A stretch of 64,000 bases of DNA from Paragorgia papillata (taxonomy: Eukaryota; Cnidaria; Anthozoa; Scleralcyonacea; Coralliidae). The stretch covers positions 62,001-126,000 of the forward strand of contig JAWNZC010000121.1 in assembly GCA_035771165.1 (NCBI GenBank), in the 5' to 3' direction. Positions 42,401-54,499 of the stretch are shown piece after piece; the first letter of the stretch is position 1, and each line of letters begins with the position of its first letter. Both the position numbers and the translations under genes were made by a program. Below the pieces are notes generated by a model that did no database searches, had not been told where the DNA came from, and saw only the letters and a list, made by a program, of their open reading frames with translations.

Positions 42401-43990
42401 ATTACACCAAAAAACAAAAAAAAATTGAAAACAGTTGTTACAAAGTAAGTCTTAGTGGACATTGCAGGTTTTAGAAATCCTAAGGAAACAGTTAAGATTC
42501 AAATTCAGATTACTTTTACGTAAAAAGAAATTTGAAAAAAGAATATTCTTTATTAAGTTTGTAGTTTAGAATAATTTTGTACTCTATTTGAAACACTTAT
42601 ATTTTTGTAGTTTATTATAGATGATATTTATCTCTTGTTTTAATAATTAATCTCCTGATTTAATACTGATGCACCCTTTCAGACTTGATAGTATGTATAT
42701 AAAAAAAGATGTAATTATAATAATTTTAGAAGTATTAAAGACCAATGGTTAGACGAACATTATTTGTTAAGAAATATGAAGATAAAAATGCACATAATTA
42801 TTTTTTGCTATAATTAAAAATGACTTTTGATAGATTTTCTTGTCAGTGTGTTGATTTTTACATAATATATTATATAATATATATTTGTTCATAAATAAAT
42901 TTTAAATGACAATTTGTAACCCTTCTTAATTCATGAGATGACCAAAATGGCCCTTTTATTGTTTTACCATGCCTATCACCAGACGTATTTACTCGTAATG
43001 GGACAACTCTTAGACATCCTCTAGGCAGTAATGAGTATGATTAAATATTATGCATAAACTTGCAATGTACATCAATTTATGTTATCAAATTAAATAAATA
43101 CAAGTTTCTTATTCACTGAGTTTGTATTTAAAGGAAATTTTCCTCAACAATAGCTCATCTAGCAATGACAGATACGTAGATATTGTATATTGACATGGCT
43201 CTCTAGCAATAGTAAAGGCAATGTCTTATTCATAAAGGAATGAGAACTTTAGTGAAAAGTCTTGATATTATTACAGTAGGAAATAAGACTGAACATTCAT
43301 GCAAGAATTAATACAAAATCCTACCCGTGTTTGGTGAAATCCTCATAACTATTAATTACTTATTAATAATATACATAAAAAATGTCCAAGCCACTGCAGT
43401 ACTTACGACATTACAGGCTACAGCTGATCTTTTCAGCCATTTTCAGCTCGTCCAGAAATATCCTCGTATATTTGGTTGTTTACAACACTTTGCCTCTTTT
43501 ACCACTCTCGAAAGGGCATGAAAATCTACTCAGAACATGAAGAATCTTTTTCAAATTTGAACGAAGTATCCGCAACTACGCCGATTACTTCGAATTTTGG
43601 CCGCCATCTTTGTTTATTTTGTGCATGAAAAGCCTGGGTCCGAGGTTGGAAAATACGCTAAATACCATACGTCAAAATCTCATATATTCTGGTTTGATGA
43701 ACGTCTACCAAAGTTAAAATTAAGATCAAAGTAATAGTCATCTTCCCAAATATTTTATTTATTATAATATTTTAATATTTTATTTTCTATTTTCTTTAAG
43801 CTAAATCCCAAATCAAATATCCATAATTATTGTTATACACCAATACCATTACTAATTTGAAAATAATGACGACGAATAAAAAGCAAGTTGGTCTAAAAGA
43901 TAAAACAAAAAAAATAAAAATTTAAAATTATAATAAATAAAATAATTATTAAGAGGGCAGCTTCTCATGTAAACACGAATAAAAAATCAT
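42400..43990. other. No gene established; one promoter-like spot on the minus strand
   Basis: AT-rich. At 43602-43622 the minus strand reads AAAGATGGCGGC, a YY1-type start-site motif, and about 200 nt downstream a good donor (GTC/GTAAGT, about 43408) follows without a long frame. This could be a 5' non-coding exon or a repeat end; no downstream coding exon was found. Confidence 0.25.
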
Positions 43991-44020
43991 CTGGCCAAAG
44001 TGGGCAAGCTCGAGTACCCA

Positions 44021-44274
<254 letters not shown>

Positions 44275-44317
44275 CCCTACGTAATTATACTTACTTGCAT
44301 CAAAGTTCTGCGTTCTT

Positions 44318-47300
44318 CTAGCCCAACTGATAAACAAAACTAGTGCTCTTTCCTCCAGCGCAAACTGTCATCGAGGGGCATGGACTGATTTCGTCGAAGT
44401 AACATTCCTCGCTCGCCCCGTACTTTGCAAAAGTTTCGTCAGCGGAGAAGCTGCTCCAACATTCGCCTTGATACACAAGAGAAGAAATGTAATAAATAAG
44501 GTAACGTACATTAGCCAGACTGCCTCTTTGCCGAGACCCGCCTGATCAGTCAAATCCTTTGAAATTTTTTGTAGTATATACGACAGCTAGGCTGGCACCT
44601 CCTATAAGAGCTCGAAGTTTATCACGCTCAAGACAATACATACAGGTCGACCGCAATCGGAGGAGCCGAAGGCCTCTCTTTCGTTTAGCTACTACCGTAA
44701 GGCAGGGGTGGGCGCCACTCCTATCCCAGATGGTGTTGATTTTGCGGAGAGAGGAAAACCGGAGAACCCGGTGAAAAACCCTCGGAGAACAGGAGAGACC
44801 AACTACAACTCTACTCACATGAGTTCGAAGCTCGACAACGGGGACATTCCCAAGCGGTCACCCATCCAAGTACTAACCCCGTCTAACCGGGCTTAACTTT
44901 TTGGTGAGAGGCTATACTCCCTTCGTATAGCTAGGTGCCAACCAGTTTATACATAGTTAGTGCAGGGAGATGGTTTGGAAACTCGGCAAAAGTCATTGTT
45001 CTATGGTTTTGTTCAATTTGTCTAATTTCACGGTCACTGAACGTATTGTATTTTCTGTATAATGAAACAGTCATCCAATAGCAACGTTCGGGTTTAATTA
45101 GTGCAGTCCTTCGTCGTCACGTGTTGTAAGTCCTTTGCTCGTTGTGTAGTCCTTCGTCGTCACGTGTCCATAGAATTTCCTTTCTTCAACCATAACATAA
45201 CATGACCATAACCATAACATGACCATTGCATAATCTTGAAAGATGGAGCTTCCAAACCACCTCCACTAACTATGGTTTATAGGACCTACCTCCATTACTA
45301 ATAGCAAATGTTGTGTATCCTTTCTCGATAACTTTTCTGGCACATCTGCATATCATTCCTTGCATATATTCTCCCCAACTGTCAAATTCAGTGGAGATCA
45401 TACCACTAAACATAGGACTTTTCCGATCGACGTCGTTTAATATGAGTTTATTAAGAGCTCGCTGCTTTGTATTCTCCTTGTAACAACCCAGTGGTTTGTA
45501 GGCAATCTCGCACACGTCTGTTCAAATGTACAAATGTTTAGCCAGTAATTAGAGTAATATCACGGCCACCTCGGTTTTTATTGTTACTCGTCTCAGTCCC
45601 TGCTGACATTTAGAATTAAGTTTAAATATAAAGATAAAGCACTTTCTAAACACGTAAAAACAAAGTGAGCATATGTAGCAATGTCAGCGATTTCTATATT
45701 TTTATATTATGAAATAAAGAAATTAGCGAAAATTTAATTTCATAAGCACTTATAATTAATACTGACTGGATGAGAAACTTACACATGTGATCACATGTGT
45801 ATCTATTTCACATGTTAAACTTCCATATGTGATCACATGCATGTGTATCTATTTCACATGTTAAACTTCCACATGTGTATCTATTTCACATGTTAAAATT
45901 TCACATGTGATCACACGTGTGAAAGCATGTGGAATTTTCGTAAGGGCAGACTTAAAGTGCCTATATCATGGTTGGGGATTTTACATATTTAGGATATTTG
46001 GACTCCTTCTGAGAAGATTTGTACTATATCTTCTCAGGCGAAAATGTCATCTTCATGGACTTTTTTGTCGTTAAAGTTGACGGAAGTGACGTCAAAAGAG
46101 GAATCTGTAAAGTGGTTTTCATATAGACAAATTTCTCTTTCGACGTCACTTCTGTCAACTTTAACGGCAAAAAAATCCATGAAGATGAAATTTTCGCCTG
46201 AGGAGCTATGTTACAAATCTTCTCAGAATGTTCCAATTAGTATAAATATGGAAAGTCCCTGAGGCCGAGGATGACATAGGCACTTTCAACTTTGGCTCGT
46301 ATGATTGCTCGTATAGACCCTGTGCATTAGTGGTGTGCGTCGGATCGGATTGACCCCTTGTAATCCGAGGGTTTGCCAAAACTGTCAATCCGAATCCGAT
46401 CCGAAGGCAAAAAATCGTAGTCCGATCCGATCCGAAAACAGCTGCTCAAATCCGATCCGGTCCGAGAAAATTAAAACACCGGATATATGTTGCAATAATT
46501 GCGCAAACTTCCCGAAAAGGAAACCAATGAACAAATAAAATTAAGAAAACTACTATACAATAATAATCTTATGTAATAATAGCCTTCATATATTGTGCAA
46601 CGTGCATACAACTAGTGAATTTGTTAATTTTGTGACAAAAACAATGACAAAAGTAAGTCTGATGCGGGTAAAAAAGTGCAAAATCCGATCCGATCCGATC
46701 CGAGAAAAAAAGAACAAAATCCGATCCGATCCGATCCGATCCGAACGATAAAAGTTTAGTCCGAATCCGATCCGAATCGGATCGGATTCGGATCGGATTC
46801 ACACACCTCTACTGTGCATATCAAGTTAGAAACCTTGCTACGTCCTTTTCCGGGCGGTTATCTAGCGCCGTAGGACGGAGGTTATAAACTTACCTTCTGT
46901 AATACGATACACAAAGTTTGTCAATCCCAATCCGGTGCAGAAAGGATCAAAACTACGGCATGTTTCGTAACATTGATTGAGGCAAGACGATGATCTACCA
47001 TCTTTGAAATACGTCATGTTTCCTCCAAGTCCGCTCCAGCATTCACCTTTAGAATAAAACTGCAGAAGCTAGTACAAATATTTTCAAAATTAATGTATTT
47101 CAAAATAATATTAATAAAAGTGCCAATATGACACGACTGATTAAGTGAAAGAACACTTAAAATGATAGAGTAACATCTTTTAAAGTTTTTCGTTTCCTTG
47201 CTTCGTTCTCGAGATATTTCAGTTTGATATACAAATTAAACATTTTAACGCCACATCACATGTGCATAATGAGTTATTGAAAAAAGTTACTGTATATATC

Positions 47301-50300
47301 TTTGCTATTATCAAAATAAAATAATTTGAAGGAAGCATGTGCGTGTGCCTCACCCAGAACACTAAACATGTAGATTTTCAAGTGATATATATTTGACAAT
47401 AGCAAAGATGTTTAACGTTATAATTTGCATATCAAAAACTGACTGAAATATCTCAAAAACGAAGCAAGCAAATGAGAAACTTAGAAAAGATCCTACTTTG
47501 TCATAGGAACTCCAACAGTAAACCTTACCGTAATATTGAATACCAAATGTGTTGTATCCCTTTTCCTTGGCAACTTGGGCACACCTGCATGATAGGTCAG
47601 GGAGATAAGTTTTAAAATTGAGCCAATCAATAGCAATTCCAGTGTAGACAGCGGCGATGGTTACTCTGTCAGTCAGAATATATTCATTTAATGGTCTAGG
47701 ACTTCTCCCATCTCGATAACATCCAAGTCGCTCGATTTTTACAGGGCAGTTGTCCATAGACACTAAAATAAAAATAAAAATAATACTAATGAACATAGAA
47801 TTTTATATAAAATTGTCAACCTTGTTTGCAATTGAATGAAGTCAAATATATCAAAAACAGCCAATTCTTGATTTTCATCTGACGTAACGGTGGCCATATA
47901 TATTTGTGTACCGAAACAATGAAATGGCGACCATATTGGTGCACAATCTTTCTCCTTTGGGAATTTAACTCTATTGTTATTCAGATATTTTCTATTAATT
48001 ACTGTTAAGTAATAATTTACATTTCTAGAGCGCTAATTCCCTATAGTCGCTAATCGCTTTACAAAGAGTAACTTAAGTTCAAATTACATGCATATATGTG
48101 ATTAAAATATATACAGAAACTAAAATAAAATATTAAAGCTATAAAAACTATCTCTGCTAAAAACGTTTTCCTAAAAAGATGAGTTTTAAGTTTATTTTTC
48201 ACCACCCCAACGGGGCCACCAATCACGTGGGTCAAAACGATCCATAACGAAACGTTTTTTAAAGGGTATTGGCAATAAAAATGAAGTTTGTTTAATTTGA
48301 AATTAAAGAACTCGTGAAATTGTAATATAATTTCTTTTACAACATTTTCGTATCTTTCTTCGTTTTCAAATTAATCCAGTTTGTTTGATATGTAAATTAG
48401 ATGGTCTATGATGTCAGGAGCAGGGTACAGAATTTTCTCTAAGTTTGTTTAACGAAATAACTTTAAACTGTGCATATAAAAACGCCTTGTGACACTAACC
48501 ATTTTATGTTGAGCAATCATAGAGGTGTAAGCGATTTTGTAATGATGAAAATACTGTACCGTGCTCCTGACGTCAGAGATCATCTAATTTACATATAAAA
48601 CAAACTGAAATATTAAAAAACGAAGAAAGATACAGAAAAGTTGTAAAAGATCTTCTATTACAATTTTACGAGTTCTTTCAAATTTTACGAACTTCAATGT
48701 CCTTTAAAGCAGGGATTATTTTAAGGAATTTTTATCACTGCACAATGAGCTGAAAAAGGCATAAAATCTAACTTCAGTAGCACGTTAAACAGCGATGGAG
48801 CACTGAGTAGCTCTGTAGCTCGTCAGGAATCAACTAGCCATACTGTCATAGTATACATAAGCGGCCCTCCTTTTCCCAATTTTTAATGATTTAATCCCTT
48901 TCGCACAGCATACATTCGCATTTTCAAAACAACAATGGTCAAACCGTAGCACACGGGCACAGACGCATCGACCTCAAGCATGTTATGTGCATGGGGTTGG
49001 CTGGTTGGCACCATTGGGTAGTCTGGCTAAATAGTAAGAACACTAGCGTTTGGTTCGTTAGGGTGGTAGGGACAGCTATAGTAGCTATACTCATGTATCT
49101 TGAAAGTTGAAATTAAGGGCATAAGGCTGTTAATTAGTTCACGGTACGCTTAACGTTATCGGAAGATAGTGGACCAGGGTCCTTTAATTAAATATTGATA
49201 TTAAATAGTATATGTTGGAATGTAGTATGTACTGTACATTTGAACATAATTTCTGATGCAATCCTTTCACGAATATAACACCCATTCTTAAATATTAAAG
49301 AAAAATTTATCACTGCACAAAATTGCGCTTATCACTGCACAAATCTAATTTATCACTGCACAAATTTGATATCACTGCACGTTAAAATAATCCCTGCCTT
49401 AAAGTGGCTATGTCATCCTCAGGGACTTTACATATTTATACCAATTGGAACATTCTGAGAAGATTTGTAATATATCTTCTCAGACGAACATTTCATCTTC
49501 ATGGACTTTTTTGCCATTAAAGTTGACGGAAGTGACGTCGAAAGAGGAATTTGTCTATATGAAAACCACTTTACAGATTCCTCTTTTGACGTCACTTCCG
49601 TCAACTTTAACGGCAAAAAGGTCCATGAAGATGAAATTTTCGCCAGAGAAGATATATTACAAATCTTCTCAGAAGGTTCCAAATATCCAAAATATGTAAA
49701 ATCCCCAACCATGATATAGGCACTTTAAAGGAAACAAACACTAACCTATTTCATAGACGAAATTATGGTTGGCGTCTCCCACACAGTTGTCTGAGAGTTT
49801 GCTACAGACTTTGTATTCAGATCCATAACATAAATTTCCATCACCGTGTTTTTTGTACATTTCTTCAGCAGCAGGAGAACGTCCGCTCCAACATTCGCCT
49901 TATAAAACAAGATAAAAATATTAAAATTGGAGATAGATCAACTTTATAATTTATATAAGAACATCTTTCTTTCGTTTTCAGTTTGTTTAACACTTTGAAG
50001 CCTGACGACGAGTCTTTAGTATTTTATTCTGGCTAACGCCAGACGATTTTATTCAGCACAGGGAGAGGTCCAGATCTTAAAGTGTTAAAACCTATCTCTT
50101 TAACACTGTGAAGCCTGAAGACAAGTCTTTAGTATTTTATTCTGGCTAACGCCAGACGATTTTATTCAGCACAGGGAGAAGTCCAGGCCTCAAATTATTA
50201 AAACCTATCTCTTTAACCCTTTGAAGCCTGAAGACGAGTTTTTAGTATTTTATCTGGCTAACGCCAGACGATTTTATTCAGCACAGGGAGAGGTCCAGGC

Positions 50301-51281
50301 CCGTCAAAAGGATAAGAACACCTTTCTTTCGTTTCCAGCTTGTTTAACAGCATGGCTGCGATTTGCAAATTTATCTCGTGCTATTTATTGACTCACCCCA
50401 AAACTGCAATCCAAATTCTTTGTAACCTTTCTTCATCGCAGCCTCAGCACAGCGGCAAGCAAATGCTGGCAAGTATTCGTCCCATTTGTACCAATCAACA
50501 TTGTGGCCATTGTATTTCGAACTATACCTGTCTCTTTCGTTAGTAAGGAGCTCTGGAAGGGCTCGGTTATATCGCACGTCTTTGAAACAACCAATAATTT
50601 TATACGGAACACGACAATTGCATTTGGATTCCACTGCATTTAGAAAAAAAAAATAAAGAAAATTGGGTAAATAAAGGAATTTCAAGCAAATAAAATTTAA
50701 TAATTTAGAAGTTAAGAGAGGATTTAGGAGCTTTTCATATGAGGGCTAGTCCGGTTACCAGGTTGATTTTATGTCATGAAAATCTTATTACGACTATTTG
50801 AGAAAGGCAGAATGATATAACAAAGCAAAATTGGCTTTGTTTTTCTGTAAGTATCACAGGCCGCGGAAGCACCTGAAATTAAAGCTTCTTTCATAAAGCC
50901 ACTCTTGGTCTCAATGCTGTTACTTCTCTGTACGAACTGATGTCTTTAAGTACTCCTTTTCCCCTCGCACTATCCCTGCCTGGAATAACCTTCCAGAGCA
51001 AATAGTTAATAACAAGTGCTCCGAAAGCTTCAGCAAAAAACAAGACGTACGTAGAATGATATAAATAGATATTATACGAATACTGAAAAAATTTACCAAA
51101 CAAGGCATGCATGACCCAGTTAAAATATGGAGAAATGAAAACTCGTCAGTTATTGAAAAATTAATAAAAAGTTCAAAATTATTCTGTTTCTTACTAACTG
51201 TTAAAACGATTGTGTGTTACAAATTCTACCTTTTAGTGCTGCAAACGTAAAAAGAAGCAAACATATTGTCAAGCACTTCAT
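44318..51281 (-). CDS. Secreted protein of three tandem Cys-rich A-B (GECWS) modules, 7 exons
   Basis: Exons on the minus strand: 51281-51230, 50633-50397, 49898-49746, 47762-47529, 47046-46894, 45517-45290, 44466-44318. All six introns are phase 1 and the frame is unbroken for 401 residues. Exon 1 is a signal peptide (MKCLTICLLLFTFAALK). Then come three exon pairs. A exons (about 78 residues) share GC-Y/F near the start (KIIGCFKD, RLGCYRDG, PLGCYKEN), R-A/P-L, and CRCA-x5-KGY-x2-F. B exons (about 51 residues) start GECWS and carry three to six more Cys and an FVY end. Unit borders are about 18-147, 148-276, 277-401. The modules recall a Cys-rich GECWSG-type unit I remember from cnidarian secreted proteins; they are not the Pfam WSC domain in detail. 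Function is unknown; extracellular binding is the likely role. Introns hold F6, M2, hAT and SINE insertions. Confidence 0.85.
44730..44914 (-). mobile_element. 5S rRNA-derived SINE, copy 2
   Basis: Plus strand: GAGGAAAACCGGAGAACCCG, then CATTCCCAAGCGGTCACCCA TCCAAGTACTAACCCCG and GGGCTTAACTTTTTGGTGAG. Read on the minus strand the 5' end matches the 5S rRNA segment around GGTTAGTACTTGGATGGG. In the last intron of the gene at 44318-51281. Confidence 0.75.
45775..45935. repeat. Tandem repeat of CACATGTGATCACATG units
   Basis: Three to four units of TGTGTATCTATTTCACATGT TAAACTTCC with interspersed palindromes ACATGTGATCACATGT. Confidence 0.85.
45952..46285. repeat. Foldback MITE, family F6, copy 2
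   Basis: Left AAAGTGCCTATATCATGGTT and right inverse GATGACATAGGCACTTT; internal arms GTTGACGGAAGTGACGTC / GACGTCACTTCTGTCAAC. Confidence 0.85.
46328..46811. mobile_element. hAT-type non-autonomous element rich in ATCCG repeats, 8-bp target duplication
   Basis: Ends TAGTGGTGTGCGTCGGATCG and inverted CGGATTCACACACCTCTA. CTGTGCAT flanks both sides (46320-46327, 46812-46819). Inside, (GATCC)-pentamer arrays (ATCCGATCCGATCCGATCC) occur near both ends in inverted orientation. No transposase. Confidence 0.85.
47155..47485. repeat. Foldback element, family F8 (short copy)
   Basis: TTTCCTTGCTTCGTTCTCGA GATATTTCAGTTTG and the inverse CAGTCAGTTTTTGATATGC ... TTGCTTCGTTTTTGAGATATT; the right end overlaps the start of the intron after exon A2 (donor at 47528). 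Confidence 0.65.
47800..48260. other. Intron sequence with a weak interspersed-repeat signature
   Basis: TTACATTTCTAGAGCGCTAA followed by GCTAATCGCTTTACA resembles a widespread metazoan repeat end; nothing more can be said. Confidence 0.3.
48265..48712. repeat. About 450-bp palindromic element, family F8
   Basis: TTTAAAGGGTATTGGCAATA, CGTATCTTTCTTCGTTTTCA, AGTTTGTTTGATATGTAAAT and GTCAGGAGCAGGGTACAG are all inverted in order on the right half, ending AATGTCCTTTAAA. Confidence 0.8.
48712..49392. other. Intron 3 remainder; no gene recognised
   Basis: The sequence TTATCACTGCACAA occurs at about 48729, then three times between 49310 and 49380, and CAGGGATTATTTTAA at 48711 is inverted as TTAAAATAATCCCTGCCTTAAAG at 49382, so 48700-49400 is itself bounded by a short inverted repeat. 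Confidence 0.5.
49392..49730. repeat. Foldback MITE, family F6, copy 3
   Basis: Left AAAGTGGCTATGTCATCCTC and right inverse CATGATATAGGCACTTTAAA, with the GTTGACGGAAGTGACGTC arms. It ends about 16 nt before the donor of exon B1. Confidence 0.85.
49985..50310. repeat. Three tandem copies of foldback MITE family M2
   Basis: Each about 105 bp: AACACTTTGAAGCCTGA CGAC ... TCTGGCTAACGCCAGACGAT ... GGGAGAGGTCCAGGCCTCAA AGTGTTAAAA, separated by CCTATCTCTTTAA. Same tandem pattern as the M1 array at 2.6 kb. Confidence 0.88.
50850..51090 (+). pseudogene. LINE reverse-transcriptase C-terminal fragment
   Basis: The frame VRTDVFKYSFSPRTIPAWNN LPEQIVNNKCSESFSKK is typical of the end of CR1/RTE-type reverse transcriptases. 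Only about 60 codons are left. It sits in intron 1 of the secreted-module gene, opposite strand. Confidence 0.65.
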
Positions 51282-51510
51282 TCTTTTCTTGTTGAAAATA
51301 TTTACCTATAAAATTCAATAATTAAAACAAGATAACAATTTTAAATAAACTGGCCGCAGCTTTTAGCTATTCGTGCAAAAGTTTGTATGGTTATAGTTGG
51401 AGACAATGCCAAACAAAGACAAATGTAAAGAAGAACGCGTGTTTCAACAAAGTAATTATTTTTTTCTTTGGTTGGGAAGAAACAGAGTAAAATAATAAAA
51501 CTCGACTGTT

Positions 51511-51725
51511 TTTAAGTGCCTATATCATGATTGGGGATTTTACGTATTTAGGATATTTGGAACGTTCTGAGAAGATTTGTAATATATCTTCCTTTTCTAA
51601 AATTTCATCTTCATGGACTTTTTCGCTGTTAAAGTTGACGGAAGTAACGTCTACGCAGGGATATCTGTAAAGTGGTTTTTATATAGACAAATTCCTGCGT
51701 AGACGTAGACGTTCAAAGTAAGTTC
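51511..51725. repeat. Foldback MITE, family F6, left half only
   Basis: AAGTGCCTATATCATGATTG to TTCCTGCGTAGACGTAGACG; the right arm is missing, so the element was broken. 51725-52400 shows nothing recognisable. Confidence 0.7.
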
Positions 51726-52415
51726 CTTTAAGTCTAAGCACGCAAACCCTTTAGTGAGTTGTAAGGAGTTGTTCTAACCGGACAGAATACAAGGAGTTGT
51801 TTCAGATCTTTATCGGAGATTTGGAGATAATTTAGTCCTGGAGTCAAGAATAGACGTAAGTCACACTTGTAGTCGGCTTAATTATAACTTGGTTTTAATA
51901 AACGTATAAAATCTTGCTGTCCGTTGTGTACTTCATTTTGGTTGACCTGGCGAACTCCATTATACTCAGCACCCCGTGTTCGTGATATTGGGGAACGCGA
52001 TAGTAAGAATTATAGGCGACCTTACCTCCTTGCTTTTGTTTTTAAGTCTTCAAGTGGCACGCTTTGTTTGCGTTTGATCGTGGCGTTGTAACGAATATAG
52101 CTTAATTTTCACACGTTAACTTGAAAATAAATAATTTTTCAACAAGGAAACCACTTTAGAGAGCGCTATGGAATGTGCAATCTTTAAGCTTGCGGGAGGG
52201 CAAGAAATAATAATTAAACTTCTGCGCTTTTTTAAATTAGTTTTAGAAATAGCTGTTGCATTTTTTTATTGTATCATACTTTTATTTTGTAAATAATAAA
52301 TTTAAATAATAAATAACTGATTTATAGTAATACTATAAGATGGCTATTACTAGGCGATGGTATCAGGATTAACAAAAATTTAAGACATTTTTATTGTAAT
52401 TCGCAGTCGTCCTTC

Positions 52416-52607
52416 TTATAAATAATCACTTAAAAAGTCGGAGCACGCGTGCAAAACCAACCATGAGATTGCGTGGGATAATTCAAAAATTATCTCTACC
52501 AATCCACGGTAGCACCAAAGACGTTGTTTGGAAAATAAAAATAGTAGAAGAATATTTATTACAAACGCAACAAATAAGAAAGTTAATTCTTTGAAACTCG
52601 TTTTCAT
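52416..52607 (-). CDS. Hypothetical 63-residue protein with an N-terminal membrane or signal segment
   Basis: ATG to stop with a convincing hydrophobic stretch (LTFLFVAFVINILLLFLF) after MKTSFKE, then three Cys and several Trp. No family, promoter or splice support. It may be a chance frame or the first exon of a small secreted protein. Confidence 0.22.
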   Translation of the reverse strand: MKTSFKELTFLFVAFVINILLLFLFSKQRLWCYRGLVEIIFELSHAISWLVLHACSDFLSDYL

Positions 52608-52674
52608 GGCGATAATGTAATATAAATAAGTTTAAAGGATAAAGGACTGGGGGCTAATCATCCTTACTTGCAGC

Positions 52675-52805
52675 CAGTGGCTGAATTGTGAAGGACGCAG
52701 ATCAACGTCGCCGTGTCGAGGCATATATCAAAGGCGCTCCAAGCAGCCGCCAACGACACAGTTCAGACCATGGATCACAGCTAAGATGTTAGGTGTTGAT
52801 TTTAA
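52675..52805 (+). pseudogene. Possible retroelement fragment
   Basis: The frame DADQRRRVEAYIKGAPSS resembles a motif near the end of reverse-transcriptase ORFs. Short and followed by a stop; poly-T/GATTTT-rich sequence follows to 52970. Confidence 0.3.
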
Positions 52806-53303
52806 GTGTTGATGACGGCCGATCATCTGAAAAAGTGTACGTGATCAAAAAATCATGTGATTTTCTTCATGATTTTTTTATTTTTCTCCTGATTTTTGAT
52901 TTTTTTCATGATTTTTTTTGTGATTTTTCTGGAGGTGTACGTGATTTAAATCAGTGATTTGCCCCTCGATGACGGCGGTCTACTCCCGGGAGCCTATTTG
53001 CATTTATTCTATGGTTGTATATGTGTACCTGTCTTCACAACGATCAACCCTGATGAAGACACTAGATCGCGGAGAGGTCGAAACTTGAAACGTTGGGTCA
53101 TGAACATTAACTTTTTAAGCTACGTGGAAACCAGGCTTTAAGCGGAAACGGACACTATCTTGGGTCCCTGTGAGCAAATTAACCTGTCTTAACTTAAGCG
53201 AATAAATCCATACCAAAATTAAGGTTTTCTTCAATAACAGTACCAATTGACACTTGGATTAACACAGAGAGAGATTAACACTTTGAATATATTGTGAACT
53301 TGT

Positions 53304-53988
53304 TTAAGGGGGCGATGGACCGGGCTGGCCCAGTTAACGCGGATGAGTTTACGAAACGATTACATGATGGAGCGGGCTAGCCCGGTAAGCCGGGATGATT
53401 TCAGACCGAAATTCGCAATTATCAAGTAAATAAGGGCAAAGCTACGTTAGTTTTACTTCAGTTTTATATATATGTACTATTTACAGAACGGACACGAATT
53501 CTGTAAATGACTTCTAAAACGCCTATTAAGGTAACTAAACAAAAATAAATCATGTTAACAGCTGATAAACCTTCGAGGTAAGGTTTAATAGTCTACGATT
53601 ATTAATAAATTAGTGATACGAGCATGTGCTTTAATTTAATATTAGTCCCACATTTTCTATTCTAAGTGACGTGGCATAAATGGCCTCAGACTGGTCATCA
53701 TTTGTTATTAATTCAACAAATGTTGTTGGGCAACAAATGTTTGCATCTTCATCTTGTATGAGGACGCTACCAGCGTACCTTACTCAAGATAGTTGAATAC
53801 GAAGTGTCTGTACACTTGCTACAGAACTGATATCAGAGTCTGGAAATGTGATACAGAACTGATGTTTTTTTAAACAGTTCTGTATCACATTTACAGACAC
53901 TGATATCAGTTCTGTACCGGAGTAAACAGACATTGATTAAACCTTAATTTCTTTTGAATTTTCCTCATGAATTATTAATGAGTTTTAG

Positions 53989-54085
<97 letters not shown>

Positions 54086-54491
54086 TAATTAGTCTATTAT
54101 TTATTTTGTAAGCCCATCCTTAATAAAAAAGATTAATATTGTTATAATCCACGAAATCATCTTCGCGAAGACTAATTAATTTATCAAATCTTCGCTATGA
54201 TCACGAAACACACAAACAACGTTTTGATGTTCTATTTCAGTTCCTTTCAGCACTATTTATTCACACAGTCAAGCAAACGGACGCGTATCGAATCGAGTTC
54301 AACAGTTTTTCAGCCCGGTTTGCCGGGATGAAAACGATTAGCCCGGTTGCGAGGACCGGGATCCCGGCAAACCGGGCTAGCTCGCTTGCCATGCATGTAA
54401 TCGAAATGTTAAAACAACATGCGTTTGATATATAAAGCGGGCTAGCCCGGTTAACCGGTTCAGCCCGGTCATTTATCAAATCGCCCCCTAA
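53304..54491. mobile_element. 1.2-kb non-autonomous transposon with GC-rich subterminal CCCGG repeats
   Basis: Left end TTAAGGGGGCGATGGACCGG and inverted right end CGGTCATTTATCAAATCGCCCCCTAA (read in two parts). Both ends carry repeated GGGCTAGCCCGG palindromes, including a cluster at 54315-54385. The interior holds an F1-like foldback (53820-53925, CAGAACTGATATCAG arms; TGAATTATTAATGAG at 53967) and a (TA)n tract of about 100 bp (53990-54087). Confidence 0.7.
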
Positions 54492-54499
54492 GTCAGTTG

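Noticed and set aside
50891..51112. 73-codon minus-strand frame
   Set aside because: Antisense to a recognisable LINE reverse-transcriptase tail on the plus strand.
44318..51281. WSC-domain protein
   Set aside because: The GC...RAL and GECWS marks recall WSC, but Cys spacing and the two-exon module do not match the Pfam WSC pattern as I know it, so no domain name was given.
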